A stretch of DNA of 22,895 bases from Amoebophrya sp. AT5.2 (taxonomy: Eukaryota > Sar > Dinophyceae > Syndiniales > Amoebophryaceae), in contig RXOD01004404.1 in the NCBI GenBank assembly GCA_005223375.1, positions 1 through 22,895 on the forward strand, read 5' to 3'. Shown one piece after another: positions 1-11,400 of the stretch (positions within the stretch are counted from its first letter, which is position 1; each line of letters starts with the position of its first letter). The translations under genes and the position numbers were made by a program. Under the pieces are notes generated by a model. The model searched no databases and had not been told where the DNA came from. It saw nothing but the letters and a program-made list of their open reading frames with translations.

Positions 1-37
1 TAAGCCGCAGCAGAGTCGCATTCACAAGATTCTCGCG

Positions 38-3000
38 ATGAGCGACGCGGAGCGCGGGCTGGAGAGGGTAAGGAAGCAGCTGCAGCGAGAGCAGCCCACT
101 ACATCAAACGAGCAGTCCTCGTACGACCGGAAACTCCCGTGCCGCTTTCTTGCCGCAGCGCCAGAAGGAGATGAAGGTGTTCTTGCCCTCTACGACAGCG
201 CGCAGTTTCTTACCTACGAGGTCGAGCCGAACCGGGTAAACCTGAACCCGATTTTTCCCGACCAAATGGGCGCGGAATGCGACAACGACTTGGGCGTTCT
301 GTCGTTCCAACTCCTCAGATTTTACAACAATGGCGAGGACGAAGATGAAGTAGCTGAGCCAGCAGGTGGACAAGAAGATGCAGAAGCGGGACGTGCAGGA
401 GGACGGGTGCGCGACGCACCGGCCGACAGACTTTACGTTTCGATGTTGATCGTTCGCGATCAGGCTACGCCCGCTGGCCTGAAGATCTGCGACTACGTAT
501 GTTATCCGTTTGGGATGCAAACCTTACTCTTCTCCATCCTGTTCGGCGCCGTCGGGAAATCCGCTGCCCGCTGCTGTCCCCTGATAAAGCGCCAGAAAAC
601 CCTCAACAAGATTCTCGCCTATTCTTGCAGTGCGCTCCTTGCGACGGCCGAGATTTTCGGGGTAATAATGGGCGTGTATTTCGCGTTCCGGGCCTGCCTG
701 CCGCCCGTTACCAAAGAAACGTGGCTTGGAGATAATAACATTCCCACAGACACAGTAGATGTAGATTATCTAAGGAATCTACATCCGATATCTACTGTAG
801 ATACAGACACCCAGCACGTGCTCCGCCACACCGGTTCTTGGTTCGCGGTGGTGTTCGTTGCTCTGGGACTGGGTTTCGTCTCGCTTTTGGTGTGGGCATT
901 CTGTTGTAGGCGGACGCGAAAAGGGAGCTGGTTTGATGGACAAGCGGCATCCCAAATCATCGACGTGCCGGCGTTTGGTTGGGTGAATAACTTCCGAATG
1001 CGTCCTCGGCAGCCGGTCGTGAGAGCAGGCCACGGAGCACCAGTTGTTCCTCTTCGCGCGGCGACTTCCATCAAAATTAATGACCAGAAAAGATTAAGGA
1101 AAACTACAACTTCGTCGTCTCCAGCACATCTTCCTCTGAGCCTCGAGTCTTCGGAGCTGCTTTCGTCCAGCCACCCGCACCTGCTGTGGGCGGAGGCTGA
1201 GTTCAACGAAGCCACCGGGCACTACGAAGTGGACTTCGAGTACCTTAACCGAAAGTCCACCTTCGTCTTCTGGCCGACGTTGACCGGGTACTCGTTGCGG
1301 AATCTGGTTTCGACCGACGTCTTTCTAGCGCGCGAAGAACTCCTACTCAACACGCAACAACGCGAAGTAGACCACGCGCATGCGGGTTCCACACCGTCGA
1401 GAAGTCCTCACATCGCGGCTGAAGATGCAACCGAGGTGAAGAACAGGAGCAACCGAGGTGCAGAGGTAGAGCTAGAGGTCCCTGCTACAATAACTCTCTC
1501 AGGAGGGGGTGCACGTGCAGCAAATAACCCGGCCTTGTCAACAACGTCAACATTCCGGCTCCCACGACCTCGAGGCTCCGTGAGCGGCGTCGAAGAAGGT
1601 GGGCAGGTGGAGGAACCGCAGCCGCGCTCCTCGGACGTCTACTCTTTGTCACCCATGAGCATGGTGAAAAATCCCGTGGCGGATGCGCTACGCCCGGCAC
1701 ATTTAGTGGAGGAACCCGCGGAGGATCCGGACACCACGCTGCTGGAAGCTCTGCTCGACGCCGACTTCGGAGGCGACGCGCGAATGCAAGAACGCGACGA
1801 CGGCGAGCAGTATTTTGACGATGACGACGACGACGGAGAGGACGATGGCAGTTCGATGCTGCAAAAGGTGCTCTCGAAGATATCGGCACCGGGCGGGAGC
1901 TTCCGCGGAGGAGGGGCGGGTGTGGCGCGGGCGGCTGCCGCCGGGGGGGAGGTGGGGTATCCTGCTGCAAAGGAAGACGAAACAAGAGCTGCAAGAGGTG
2001 TAAAACCATTTTTCCGGCGCGCAGACGAAAGTAGAGACCGGGAAGATACAGCATCAACTGCGGCTGCCGGCAACCAAGCGAGCAAAGGTCCCTCGAAGCA
2101 GGCGATTCACTTGCACAAACGTCGGAGGAAAGAGGACTCGCCCTATCGCGTCCCTACAACTTCGTCGAAGCTAAATTTGCCCAGCGGCGACGAGGAATCT
2201 GCAGAGGAAGCTGCGGACACCGGCACCGCTGCAGCACGGACCCCTGATTCAGGCCGCACCGCCCTCGCCACCCTGAACGTTCCCCCGCTCGATGTTGTGA
2301 CCGCGATTATCCTCGTTTCCGGCGTGGCCGACCACAACGGCGCCGTCCAAGAGGGGCTCGACATGTTTTGGCACCTTTTTCGCCTGAAGCAATCGCTAGA
2401 ATACCTGTACCCGAACCACCGGCACCTGATATACGTGCGGCGCTTCGAAAACCACTTCGACATTCTGGACTTCTTCGACTTCAAACGGACCGGGGTAAAA
2501 GTGATCAAAAACCTAATTTGGTTTGAGCTGCGCATGCACGGCCACCCGGACGTGATGAAGACCAGCAAGGTGCTGGAGATTACGGCGAAGAATCGGAAAA
2601 GCGACAGACAAAGAGCACCAGCGCGTGCTCGAACAGATGGAGATAGAGGTGGCAAGGGCAGTGGCAGTGAAGAAGATCCTGACAACGTCGAAGATACCGA
2701 AGTAGAACAAGAGAAGACCACCGTCGAAAACAAGTTGATGATCCGGTTTGAGATGGGGCGAAATGCGATTCGGGCGCCGCTCGGCGGCACGCGGTGCGAG
2801 GGCTGCTGCGCACCGCGACGGAAAGACAAAGTCGGGACGCCCGTCGAGGTTTCGAAGTCGTCGGTGAGCGCGAGAAAAAGTCTCGGGGCTGGCGGCAGAA
2901 CAAACAGAAAGTTGAGGAATAGAAAGCACATTACGTTGGATGCCCGGAGGCGGGAGTTGGAGCAGGCGGACTTGTACGAAGCGCGGAAAAACGACGAGGG

Positions 3001-4237
3001 AACGCACCTCCGGCTCTCCGAGCGATGGCATGCTAGTATGGGCGGCTATTCGATGTCCGAGCAAATCCGGCACTCGCTTACCGGTCTGACGCCACAGGAC
3101 GTCGTGGAACGGGAGAGGGAAGAAGAGGTCTACCTCGTGGGCAGCGAGGACGATGTTGATGAAAAGCCTGCAAATATTAAAGGCTCATCCGATACTGCAG
3201 TGAAGACGATGAGCGCGAACAAGCAGAGTCTCGCAGAACGCAAAGTGAGGCAGACGACGTGGTGCTGCTGTATCCGGGGCAGGCAGCGGCGTTACCACCC
3301 GTACTACGAAGCCGTGGCCGGGCAGCAGATCAGCATTCCCGCATTGCAGAAAAGGCACAGCTATCGGGTGGCCGGCAGTCGCATCTACAAACGGCTCAGC
3401 TCGTTGCGCGAGACGGTTCTGCTCCAAAGAACAGCTAGTATATTACGATCGGACGACGAACTGTTGTCGGCGAAGATGACTCGCAGCTTGGGCTCTCGGT
3501 ATACGACGAACCAGCTGAACGACGCTCCTGCACGAAAACTACAGCCGGACGAGTTAGACCAAGTGGACGAAGATGAAGTAGGCTTCTTCGAAGATCATGA
3601 GGACAACAGCAGGGAGCCTCTTTTGAAATACTATGCTGGGCATACGCCACAAAGGCATCGCGTCGTCCAGGTCGACCCGTCCGACGAGAATTTCGACGAG
3701 TTTTGGTTTGTGAAAGTCGTTCTGCAGCTCTCGAGGGCCACGAACCCGGTGTACCCGTTGACGATGTACAACATGAGCTGCGAGATCGGGCGCGACCCCG
3801 AAAACGGCATCGCCCACTCCATCATCTCTCTGTTTCAGCAGCTGAACAAGAAGAAGAAAGTCCCCATGCAGCTGTTCGCAGCAAGAGAAAGCCTGGCGCC
3901 GCGGATGCCGAACGACCTGCCGGTGCCGATACTGGTGTTCGAAACAGGCGGTGGCGGAAGCGGAACAACTAGTACTTCCCCATCTGGGGGAGGTGGAGGT
4001 GGGAGTGCTGGAGGTGCTGGGGCGGAAGGGAGGAGCTCGTGGCAGGAGAACCCGTACAAATTCGTCGTGAACCACGCATACGTGCGAAACCCGAAAACGA
4101 TGAAGGACAAACCGTACGGGCGGGTCTCCCACCATGAAAGCATGGACGGAAAGGTGAAAGACTTTGACTACCTCCTGACGAGGTACCTAGTCAACGACAA
4201 AAACCAAATGGACTACCAGTACTGCAGACACCTGTAG
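38..4237 (+). CDS. Large unrecognised multi-domain membrane protein (possibly 5'-partial)
   Basis: A single open frame of 1,399 codons ends in TAG. I do not recognise the family. Residues 192-221 and 266-290 are strong hydrophobic helices, each followed by Cys/Arg-rich residues, and a weaker hydrophobic stretch lies at 162-173. The N-terminal ~190 residues and the very long tail look soluble. The tail alternates ordered blocks (about 375-420, 752-845 and 1213-1300, rich in aromatic residues) with low complexity: an Asp run near residue 594, Lys/Arg-rich stretches and a Gly-rich stretch near 1305-1329. Cys clusters (CEGCC, WCCC) in the tail could be lipidated or bind metal, which is inference. 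No signal peptide is visible. The frame has no stop between base 2 and the ATG at 38, so the true start or an upstream exon may lie outside the window. No intron is needed. Coding is supported by the length of the frame and the GC-rich third positions. Function is unknown. Confidence 0.8.
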   Translation: MSDAERGLERVRKQLQREQPTTSNEQSSYDRKLPCRFLAAAPEGDEGVLALYDSAQFLTYEVEPNRVNLNPIFPDQMGAECDNDLGVLSFQLLRFYNNGEDEDEVAEPAGGQEDAEAGRAGGRVRDAPADRLYVSMLIVRDQATPAGLKICDYVCYPFGMQTLLFSILFGAVGKSAARCCPLIKRQKTLNKILAYSCSALLATAEIFGVIMGVYFAFRACLPPVTKETWLGDNNIPTDTVDVDYLRNLHPISTVDTDTQHVLRHTGSWFAVVFVALGLGFVSLLVWAFCCRRTRKGSWFDGQAASQIIDVPAFGWVNNFRMRPRQPVVRAGHGAPVVPLRAATSIKINDQKRLRKTTTSSSPAHLPLSLESSELLSSSHPHLLWAEAEFNEATGHYEVDFEYLNRKSTFVFWPTLTGYSLRNLVSTDVFLAREELLLNTQQREVDHAHAGSTPSRSPHIAAEDATEVKNRSNRGAEVELEVPATITLSGGGARAANNPALSTTSTFRLPRPRGSVSGVEEGGQVEEPQPRSSDVYSLSPMSMVKNPVADALRPAHLVEEPAEDPDTTLLEALLDADFGGDARMQERDDGEQYFDDDDDDGEDDGSSMLQKVLSKISAPGGSFRGGGAGVARAAAAGGEVGYPAAKEDETRAARGVKPFFRRADESRDREDTASTAAAGNQASKGPSKQAIHLHKRRRKEDSPYRVPTTSSKLNLPSGDEESAEEAADTGTAAARTPDSGRTALATLNVPPLDVVTAIILVSGVADHNGAVQEGLDMFWHLFRLKQSLEYLYPNHRHLIYVRRFENHFDILDFFDFKRTGVKVIKNLIWFELRMHGHPDVMKTSKVLEITAKNRKSDRQRAPARARTDGDRGGKGSGSEEDPDNVEDTEVEQEKTTVENKLMIRFEMGRNAIRAPLGGTRCEGCCAPRRKDKVGTPVEVSKSSVSARKSLGAGGRTNRKLRNRKHITLDARRRELEQADLYEARKNDEGTHLRLSERWHASMGGYSMSEQIRHSLTGLTPQDVVEREREEEVYLVGSEDDVDEKPANIKGSSDTAVKTMSANKQSLAERKVRQTTWCCCIRGRQRRYHPYYEAVAGQQISIPALQKRHSYRVAGSRIYKRLSSLRETVLLQRTASILRSDDELLSAKMTRSLGSRYTTNQLNDAPARKLQPDELDQVDEDEVGFFEDHEDNSREPLLKYYAGHTPQRHRVVQVDPSDENFDEFWFVKVVLQLSRATNPVYPLTMYNMSCEIGRDPENGIAHSIISLFQQLNKKKKVPMQLFAARESLAPRMPNDLPVPILVFETGGGGSGTTSTSPSGGGGGGSAGGAGAEGRSSWQENPYKFVVNHAYVRNPKTMKDKPYGRVSHHESMDGKVKDFDYLLTRYLVNDKNQMDYQYCRHL
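752..798. repeat. Nested inverted repeat inside the membrane protein gene
   Basis: An outer pair of perfect 9-base arms (752-760 and 790-798) encloses an inner pair of perfect 7-base arms (761-767 and 776-782). The inner loop is 8 bases and there is a 7-base bulge on the right side. It lies in the segment encoding the Asp/Thr-rich loop between the two transmembrane helices. The segment is more AT-rich than its surroundings. It may be a small expansion or insertion in a poorly conserved loop; no regulatory role can be shown. Confidence 0.45.
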
Positions 4238-5463
4238 CTAGGGAGAGGACGGTCGTATAGAAAAGTAAGGAGGTGGAAGCACTCTCTGTAGAGCAGCCGC
4301 AGCGGCGCGAGCGGCATCAACTTTTAAGTTGCATTCTTTGCATTCGGGTTCGACGACACAGACACTTTTTGGATCGTTGGTTGTCATAATTGTCGTCGGC
4401 AATGATAATTCATTTCGCAGCCGATGGATCGATATGGATATTGATTTTTTGAATACAATCAATAGGCAGCCGCGAATTCCAGCAATGCACACTCACTCTC
4501 TTTCGATCTTATGAATCGAAGACAGCATTGGGCTGCTTTGCGCTGGCACGCAAACGCTTCCGCTGGGACTCAAGCATTCATTCTTTCGCCAATATTTCTT
4601 TTGGTGCTTCGGATTCGGATATCCGGATGCGAAAGCTTGATTTAGAAAAGAAAAAAACGCGCTTGTGAGTTAGAGCGCCGCGCGCACCTGTCGACGGCAC
4701 TTGACGCGCGTTGTTTTGCGGGAAGGCCGCTTCAGCGCAAGCGAAATTCTTTTGCGTCAATCAACATCCAATCCCTGTCGCGTGTGGACGGTATGCTCTA
4801 CCACCTGATGCAGATGCAAGTCTACCACCTATACTTACAGATCCACCCGGACCTGTTTATAAGTAATGCTCAACCTCAAGCCGTTTCTATTGGAAAATGA
4901 AAATGTAGATCTAGTAGCACACGCCTGCTGATGCTGAATCAATTATCAAAATCAAAATCAATGCATGTTTCTACTCGTGGTCCTTGGACTTGGTGCTCAC
5001 TGCAGCTCAGTATCTTGCTCTTGTATCTTCTCACAAAAAAAAAATACGATCCGAAGGAAAAGCTTTGCTTATGCTTTTTACTCTTGGGCCGACGTTCTCG
5101 TCTCGCGCTCACTTCTGAACGCGAAGGTGGGCGCGGCGCCTCTGACTTCGATAAAAAGAAATTGTCGCCGTTGGGTCGATCTGGACCTTCCATTGGGTGC
5201 TTCTTGATTTCAATTTAACCAAATTTGCAGGTGAGCAGAAGCTTCACCATAACATTTTGAAAACATCTTGAGCTCTCTAGTTTTGAAAACATCCTAAACC
5301 CGCTTCTCTGAAGATAAACACTTCTTCAAACAACCAGCCATCAAATAAAGAGAACGAAGAAGCAGGAGAAGCAAATCCACCACTTGCACTTAAAAACCTC
5401 GTGCCGTTGCTGCTTTTTTTCGCTTCATTCGTATCGCTTGGCACCCGATAAGCGCTCACCGTC
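4238..5463. other. Intergenic spacer and likely promoter/5' leader of the giant helicase gene
   Basis: About 1.2 kb with no convincing gene. It is clearly more AT-rich than the flanking coding DNA and holds an A10 run (5035-5044), short AAAATCA-type repeats near 4946-4962, a 10-base palindrome in the stretch 4611-4630, and a pyrimidine-rich tract just before the ATG at 5464. Short open frames here lack protein-like composition. A CAG|GTGAGC sequence at 5228-5236 fits a strong 5' splice site, and CAG at 5228-5230 could instead be a 3' splice site, so a leader intron or trans-splice site is possible. No AATAAA signal for the upstream gene was seen. Confidence 0.5.
5255..5293. repeat. 13-base direct repeat in the leader of the giant gene
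   Basis: The 13-mer TTTTGAAAACATC occurs at 5255-5267 and again at 5281-5293, so the copies start 26 bases apart. They lie about 170-210 bases upstream of the giant gene's start codon. They may be a local duplication; a role in regulation is not shown. Confidence 0.4.
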
Positions 5464-8400
5464 ATGACCCCTCCGAGGACGGCAAAGGAAGCGCTGGATC
5501 TCTTCCACGCTTGGACGGGCGGGACGATCTTCGACGCGACTGACTTGAAGAAGGTATTCCGCGAGCTCGCGCTCAAGCACCATCCGGACAAGCACCCACC
5601 GGACAAGAAGGAAGAACAGAATAAGATCATGCAGCAGATCAACGATGCCAACGATGTGCTGCAGAAACACTTCAAGGACAGAGAAACGGAAACGGCGGCA
5701 CACGAAACAGGGGAAGAAGGACGAGGGAGCGGAACTCAGTCTCCTGAGTCGGAAGATGGAGATGAAGATCTTGCCTCAGAATCATCTTTCGGGAGCTCTT
5801 CCTCTGACAACTCAGAGGCTGGGCATGACGATTCGGGTAGCGGTAGCAGAAGCGAAAAAGAAGGTGATAACGGGAACTCGCAGGAGCGATCCTGGCGTAA
5901 CCTCTTCTCCGGAGGTCGTTCCGGAGGTGGAAAAACAGCAGGCGGCTTTGGTTCCACCACATCCAGATCCAGCGAGCGTCGACAGGAACACAAAAACACG
6001 AACTACGCTAGCTCCAACGAACCCAAGAAGAATTACGCTTCGTCGCTCACTGATTTCCTCCTCCGCATGGCCTCGACGGGTGTACTCGGTAAGCGAGACG
6101 TGTTTGGCACGGAAATCGAACTGGACCACTTGGAGCTCCAGTGGGCTGGCACTATGCCGGGATACGGTCAACAATTTTTGCCCCACATGCGGGAGGAGGT
6201 GCGCGTACAACTGCACGAGATTTTGCTGACGGCACTGGAGGCACCGGACCTGAAGAAATTGAAGTCGAGGGTCGAGGATTTGCTCGTCGTCGATGTTTGG
6301 ATCAACCAGCACAGTGCGTTCCAATCGTCGAAGAAGCGAGACGGCGACGAGGAGGACGATGGGGAGGAACTGGGTAAGAGTCCGCCGTGGTTGGTTTGCC
6401 TGGACAAGAGACAGGGAGCGGATCTGGGTTTGAAAGACGGCGATTTCGTACTTCTGATGCCACGCAGCACAGGGTTCAAGTTTCCGCTGAAGGACCATGC
6501 GCTGAAAGTGGCGGTTCCCGCAGTGATGACTTCGAAGCGGTACGCGGAGGTGATTGGTGAAGGGGCGTTTCAGATAGAACAACTGGCGCATTGCCCCCCC
6601 ATCGACGGAGTTTGCGGGACGGTTCCGTTTACAGTGGTGCGACTACTGTCGCTCTTTCTGGAACAGCTGCGCTACGGCAGACTTCGAAAGTTCGGCCTGG
6701 ACAAAAGTAGCGACGAGTTCGTGACGGGAATCGAGGACGCTTTCTGCGGGCGAAAGTACTTGCGGAACGAATTTGACGAAGACAACTGCGCATCGAAGCT
6801 GAACGAATTTGACGAAGACAACTCTTCACTGAACTTGTCCCAGCGTCGCGCTTTGCAGAAGACGACGAACCTCGAACGCGGTTGCTTGGGGATCCACGGA
6901 CCGCCAGGCACTGGTAAAACCAACACCCTGGTCGAAGTGATCGACAAGCAGGTCTTGCTTCACCGTCGTGATGACTCCTCCTTGGGGCTTCTGGAGGACA
7001 AAGACCCGGGACCGCCCCAGGTCGGCGTGTTTGCGCCAACCAATCGCGCAATGCAGGAGCTGTGTTGTAGGTTTGTGGATAAAAAGGTTCTCAACAGCAA
7101 GGTGTCGTCCAGGTTCCCACAGGCACAAGCGCGCCCAGAAATTAAGATTCACCTCAGCAGCGTCGTCATGCTTCGCTCGCAGCGCTTGGATCTTGAAGGT
7201 GCCGTCGGCGAAGAGACACTGAGGTTGGTGGATTTGCAGAGTCGGCAAGATCGCATCACTGCCTGGTTGAAAGCGGTCCACCATGGCCTGCCGCAGCTGA
7301 CTCAGGCTTTCGCGGACCCCGTGAAGACGCTCTTGGAGTACTATCGTTCACTGGAGGCAAAGCAACAAAAGGTGGATAAAAACGAACTGGCTCTCTCTGA
7401 AAAGGAACTAAACACGCTGAAGAGCACACTGCGGCGTCTGACGGCCGGCGAATTCTTCCAAGTGTTTCGTGACCACCTTGTCGTTCCCTCGTGTAGCGCC
7501 ATCATGCTGCAGACTCGCCTCGTGAAGCAAGATTTTTCCGGTGGCCCGATGCGCGTAAAGCTCCTGCAAGACTGCCAGAAACTGTGTGATGCTATTGTGG
7601 AGAGCCCGTTTTTCCACGAATCTAACCGAGCAGACTGCGGGCCAGACTTCGTCCTCGACAAGGTCCGCGACGAAGTCTTTCGGGGGCGCAAATCTTGGGA
7701 CGAGTTACGCAGCGCGCGGCCCGATGTCTCTACGCAAAGCACGCTTGCGGACGCCAGCGGGTGCTGCAGGAAAATTTGCCACAAGTACCAGTCCGGTCCG
7801 GCACGTATCCTCGCGGCTACCGACGACAACGAGTTGAAGACGGCGCTGCTGCGGCAGGCGGATGTGGTCTTCAGCACCTACGTGTTACCCGTGTTTCGCC
7901 GGTACCGCAACTCGTTGTCCGTGTCCACCGCCATTTTCGACGAGGCTGGGCAGGTCACCCGCGCTGACCTTGCCGCTGTTTTCAACTCGAGTTGGAAGCG
8001 TCTGATCCTTGCTGGCGACCACCTGCAGCTGCCCGCTGTCGTGAAGAGCGAGCGCGTGAAGAAGGCCAACTACGCGGTGTCGCTGCTGCAGCAAATGAGC
8101 GAGTCGGGACTCGATCCGGAAAACATCCTGCTATTGGATACCCAGTACCGCATGGAACCCGCGATCGCGCATTTCCCGAACCTTGAGTTCTACCGTGGGT
8201 TGCTGCACGACGCGCCCGATGTGATCGCTCGCGAAAACGCGTTTCGGGACGGCGGCGGGGGCGTGCTGGACGTAAAGAAATTCGGTCCCCTGGTCTTCCA
8301 CGACACGACGAACCTGCCCCTGTATCCGAACGTGGAGGCGGACACGTTTCGGTTCGACCGCAGCAGTTATCCAAAGGACAAAAACAACCCGGTCATAGAG

Positions 8401-11400
8401 ATGCAAGGGCTGCCGCTACCCAACCACGAAAGACGCGAACCAGTGAGCAAATCCCTCGAGAATCAAATGGAAGCTTTTCTCATCACAAAGGATTTGGAGG
8501 AGTTCGTGGGGAAGCTGCACCTCTTGCCGCGATTCTGGAGTCGACCCGACGAGAAAAAAAAGTTCAAAATCGGCGTGATAGCACCGTACACGGCACAGAA
8601 GCCCCTGCTTGAGAAAGGTAAGCATTGTAAGTTGCATTTTAGTACGTGTACGTTGTACCTACGAACGGAAGCAAGAGGACTTGAATTCATTGGCATTCCG
8701 TTTCTGTCTTCAACTAGGATATTATGCATACTTGCAGCTTATTTGCTTCTTGTGCTTCATTTTCGCCTCAGCACGCTTGTCCTCGTCACGTACCTCCATA
8801 CCTGGCTTGTTGTTCAGGTCTTGCGGGGCTTCGCGACGCGAACCAGGATGCCGTTGACATCACGATCGGAACGGTCGACAGTTTCCAGGGAAGCGAGGCC
8901 GACTTGATTTGCCTTTCGTTAGTGCGCGCGAACAAGTTCGGGAACGTTGGCCACGTTGTGAATCCGAATCGAGCGAACGTCGCCATTACGCGCGCTAAGT
9001 TCGCATGCTGGATTTACGGGCACAAATCAACCCTGATAAAGTTGGAGAACAGTGTTTGGGGTTCTTTGTTGCTGCATCACCGAGACACGTACGGGCTTAC
9101 GGTTTACGATTGTGCGCGCAATTTCCGCACCAAGCGCTGCTCTGCCGAGAAGAGGACGGAAGCGGAGAACATGCGCGCTTTCTTGACGCGAGACAAAATT
9201 GTATCCGCAAAAAGGTCGGGGGCGAGCAGCAGCGGCGGCATTGACGCTTCTCAACTGTTTGCGTCCGGCTGTGTCGGCGACCTTCTAGACATGACCCTTT
9301 GCTCTTCTCGTTGGCACTTGAAGCTCCGGCAGAAGGTGAAGGATTTCATCTCGGGTTTGAAGCAGTCGAAGAGCCTTGTCGTAAGCTTGGCTGTGGCAGA
9401 ACTCGGGAAGGGGGAGCAGTTCAAGCGGGACCTGGAACAAAATGCACCGCTGCTGGATAATATGACCGGAGAAATCGACTACGCTGCATGGAACATCGAG
9501 CGAACTATCTTGCGCGGCACGAAGGGCAATCAGATGCTGATATGGTACGTGTGGCTGGATGGTGCTGTTTCCGCTGGTGCGCTGAACGAGGACAGTTATT
9601 TTTCACAGATGATCATCGTTCACAACGTCGTACTACAAAAAGACTCCGACAAGGCGTGTGCCGAGTTAGCTGACCAGCTGCGTTCTGGGCAGAGTCGCGA
9701 GTTCCTCAAGGCGTGCTGCCAGAGAGGACGCAATCCTTCCGACGACGGCATCGTTACGCCGCTGACTTTCTCGGCAGCAAAAGTTGGCTCGGTACTAGGC
9801 GCAGTTCGCGGCGGAGAGGGAGACCGAGACCGAGACGCTGGCACTTCTAGTAGCCGCTTCGAGAAAGTGCGGTCGGCTTTTTCGCAAGAAGAGCGCAAGC
9901 TGTATGACGCATCTGGGCAGACCTGGCTGGCACAGCTTGTGGCTACGCAGCGGCTCGACGTTGAAGTGCCAATTATGCTTTCGCCGCAGCAGGAACGCCT
10001 TCGCGAAGCCGCCAGCGATGCGCTCGCGAACGTGGCGGGGCGCAGCGGCTCGGGCAAGACGGAAGTCATTCTAAGCGTTGGATATGGCTTCGCAAAAGCT
10101 CGCGGCGGTGAAGCATCAATTTCGCGTGAAGAACGAGCGAACGCCGACGTTCCGGCCCTCCTCGTGACTCAAAGTGCGTCGCTCCAAAAGTCACTGCAGG
10201 CACGTGCGCACCGGTTGGAGCGGTTTCTGGGCGTCACGCCACCCGACGACTTCGGAAAATGGGCCCGCGATCGCCAGGAGGACTGGATCCGCACTGCTAT
10301 CGTTAACGACAGTGCAGCTCAGCAGAACCAGAAGCATCTTCAGACCGACGCCGCCCTCACGGAAGTGCCACGGAATTTCAAACCAGGCACAGATATCAGC
10401 AGTCTTTGCGTGCTCACCGTTCGCGATACGCTTCGCATGCTGGACCGCACTCTCCTGGGCACGCCGTTTTTCAAACCGGAAAGGGGCACGGACGACGAGC
10501 TCGGCGGGCGGGGCACGACCCGAGCCGCGAGATCACGCTTCCGAAGTTCGAGAAGTACATCTGGCCGAGCATCCGGAAACAAGCCGGCGACCAGTCTTTG
10601 CGCGCACTCTCCGCCTTCCAGGAGATCATGGATATCAAAGGACTCATCGACTGTTCTTCGGCAGACGACGGCGAGGTGCAGACTCGCGTAAAGACACAAA
10701 AAGAGTACATCGAGGGCGTGACCCGGAAGAATCAGGTGTTCACCGAACAGAAGTCTCGGGAGAAGCTGTACAAAGTGTTTCGGGAGTACGAAGCAGTGCG
10801 GCATCTCGAGGATTGGGACATCTGTGATCTGTGCGCAAATTTGTACAACCGCTTCCGAAGCTACGGGTACGGCGGGCGTCGTGCGGAGAAGTTTCTGTCG
10901 GACGAGTCGCAGGACTTGTTGCCGTGTGAAATGCTGGCGTTCACAATTCTGGCGCGCGACGAAAACTCGTTCCTGTGGGCGTACGACATGGCACAAACGA
11001 TTGCCGAGGGCAGGAAGTTCAAGGTCGCAGAACTGAAGACGTTGCTCTATCACCGTTACCGTGGTGGTGGTGCTGGTGCAGGTGGAAAGAACGACAACCA
11101 ACGGGAACGGAGCGGAATCTCGTTAATCGAGAGCCCGCAAGACCTGAAGAGGAAAGAAGCGCTCTCGCTTAATCTGAAGCCACGGTAATACTCATACTCG
11201 TCAACGATCTCGATCACCATCACGATCAGGATCAGTCTTTATTTATAGATACACCATCACCTACTCCTACACCTCCAACTCCCGGTATACATAGATAGGT
11301 ATAGAGAGACCGCGTACTGTACGAACTATAGGCTCAATAACCAAAGCCATCCCATTCCCATCTGAGGTACTTGACCGAGAACTTCCGTACGCACGACGGA

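Noticed and set aside
2143..2931. 262-codon open frame on the - strand
   Set aside because: It is antisense to the large membrane protein gene and is explained by that gene's GC-rich codon use; the translation has no protein-like pattern.
4829..4842. ATACTTAC, resembling the 5' end of U1 snRNA
   Set aside because: Only 8 bases match; no U1 stem-loops or Sm site with proper spacing follow.
5070..5090. CTTTTTACT, resembling U5 snRNA loop I
   Set aside because: No flanking stem and no Sm site in the expected place; likely chance in a T-rich spacer.
10406..11184. A separate second helicase gene starting at the ATG at 10406
   Set aside because: That ATG frame reads family-unlike sequence until about 10515, while the other frame already carries the Walker A and motif Ia region. 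A frameshift within one gene explains both.
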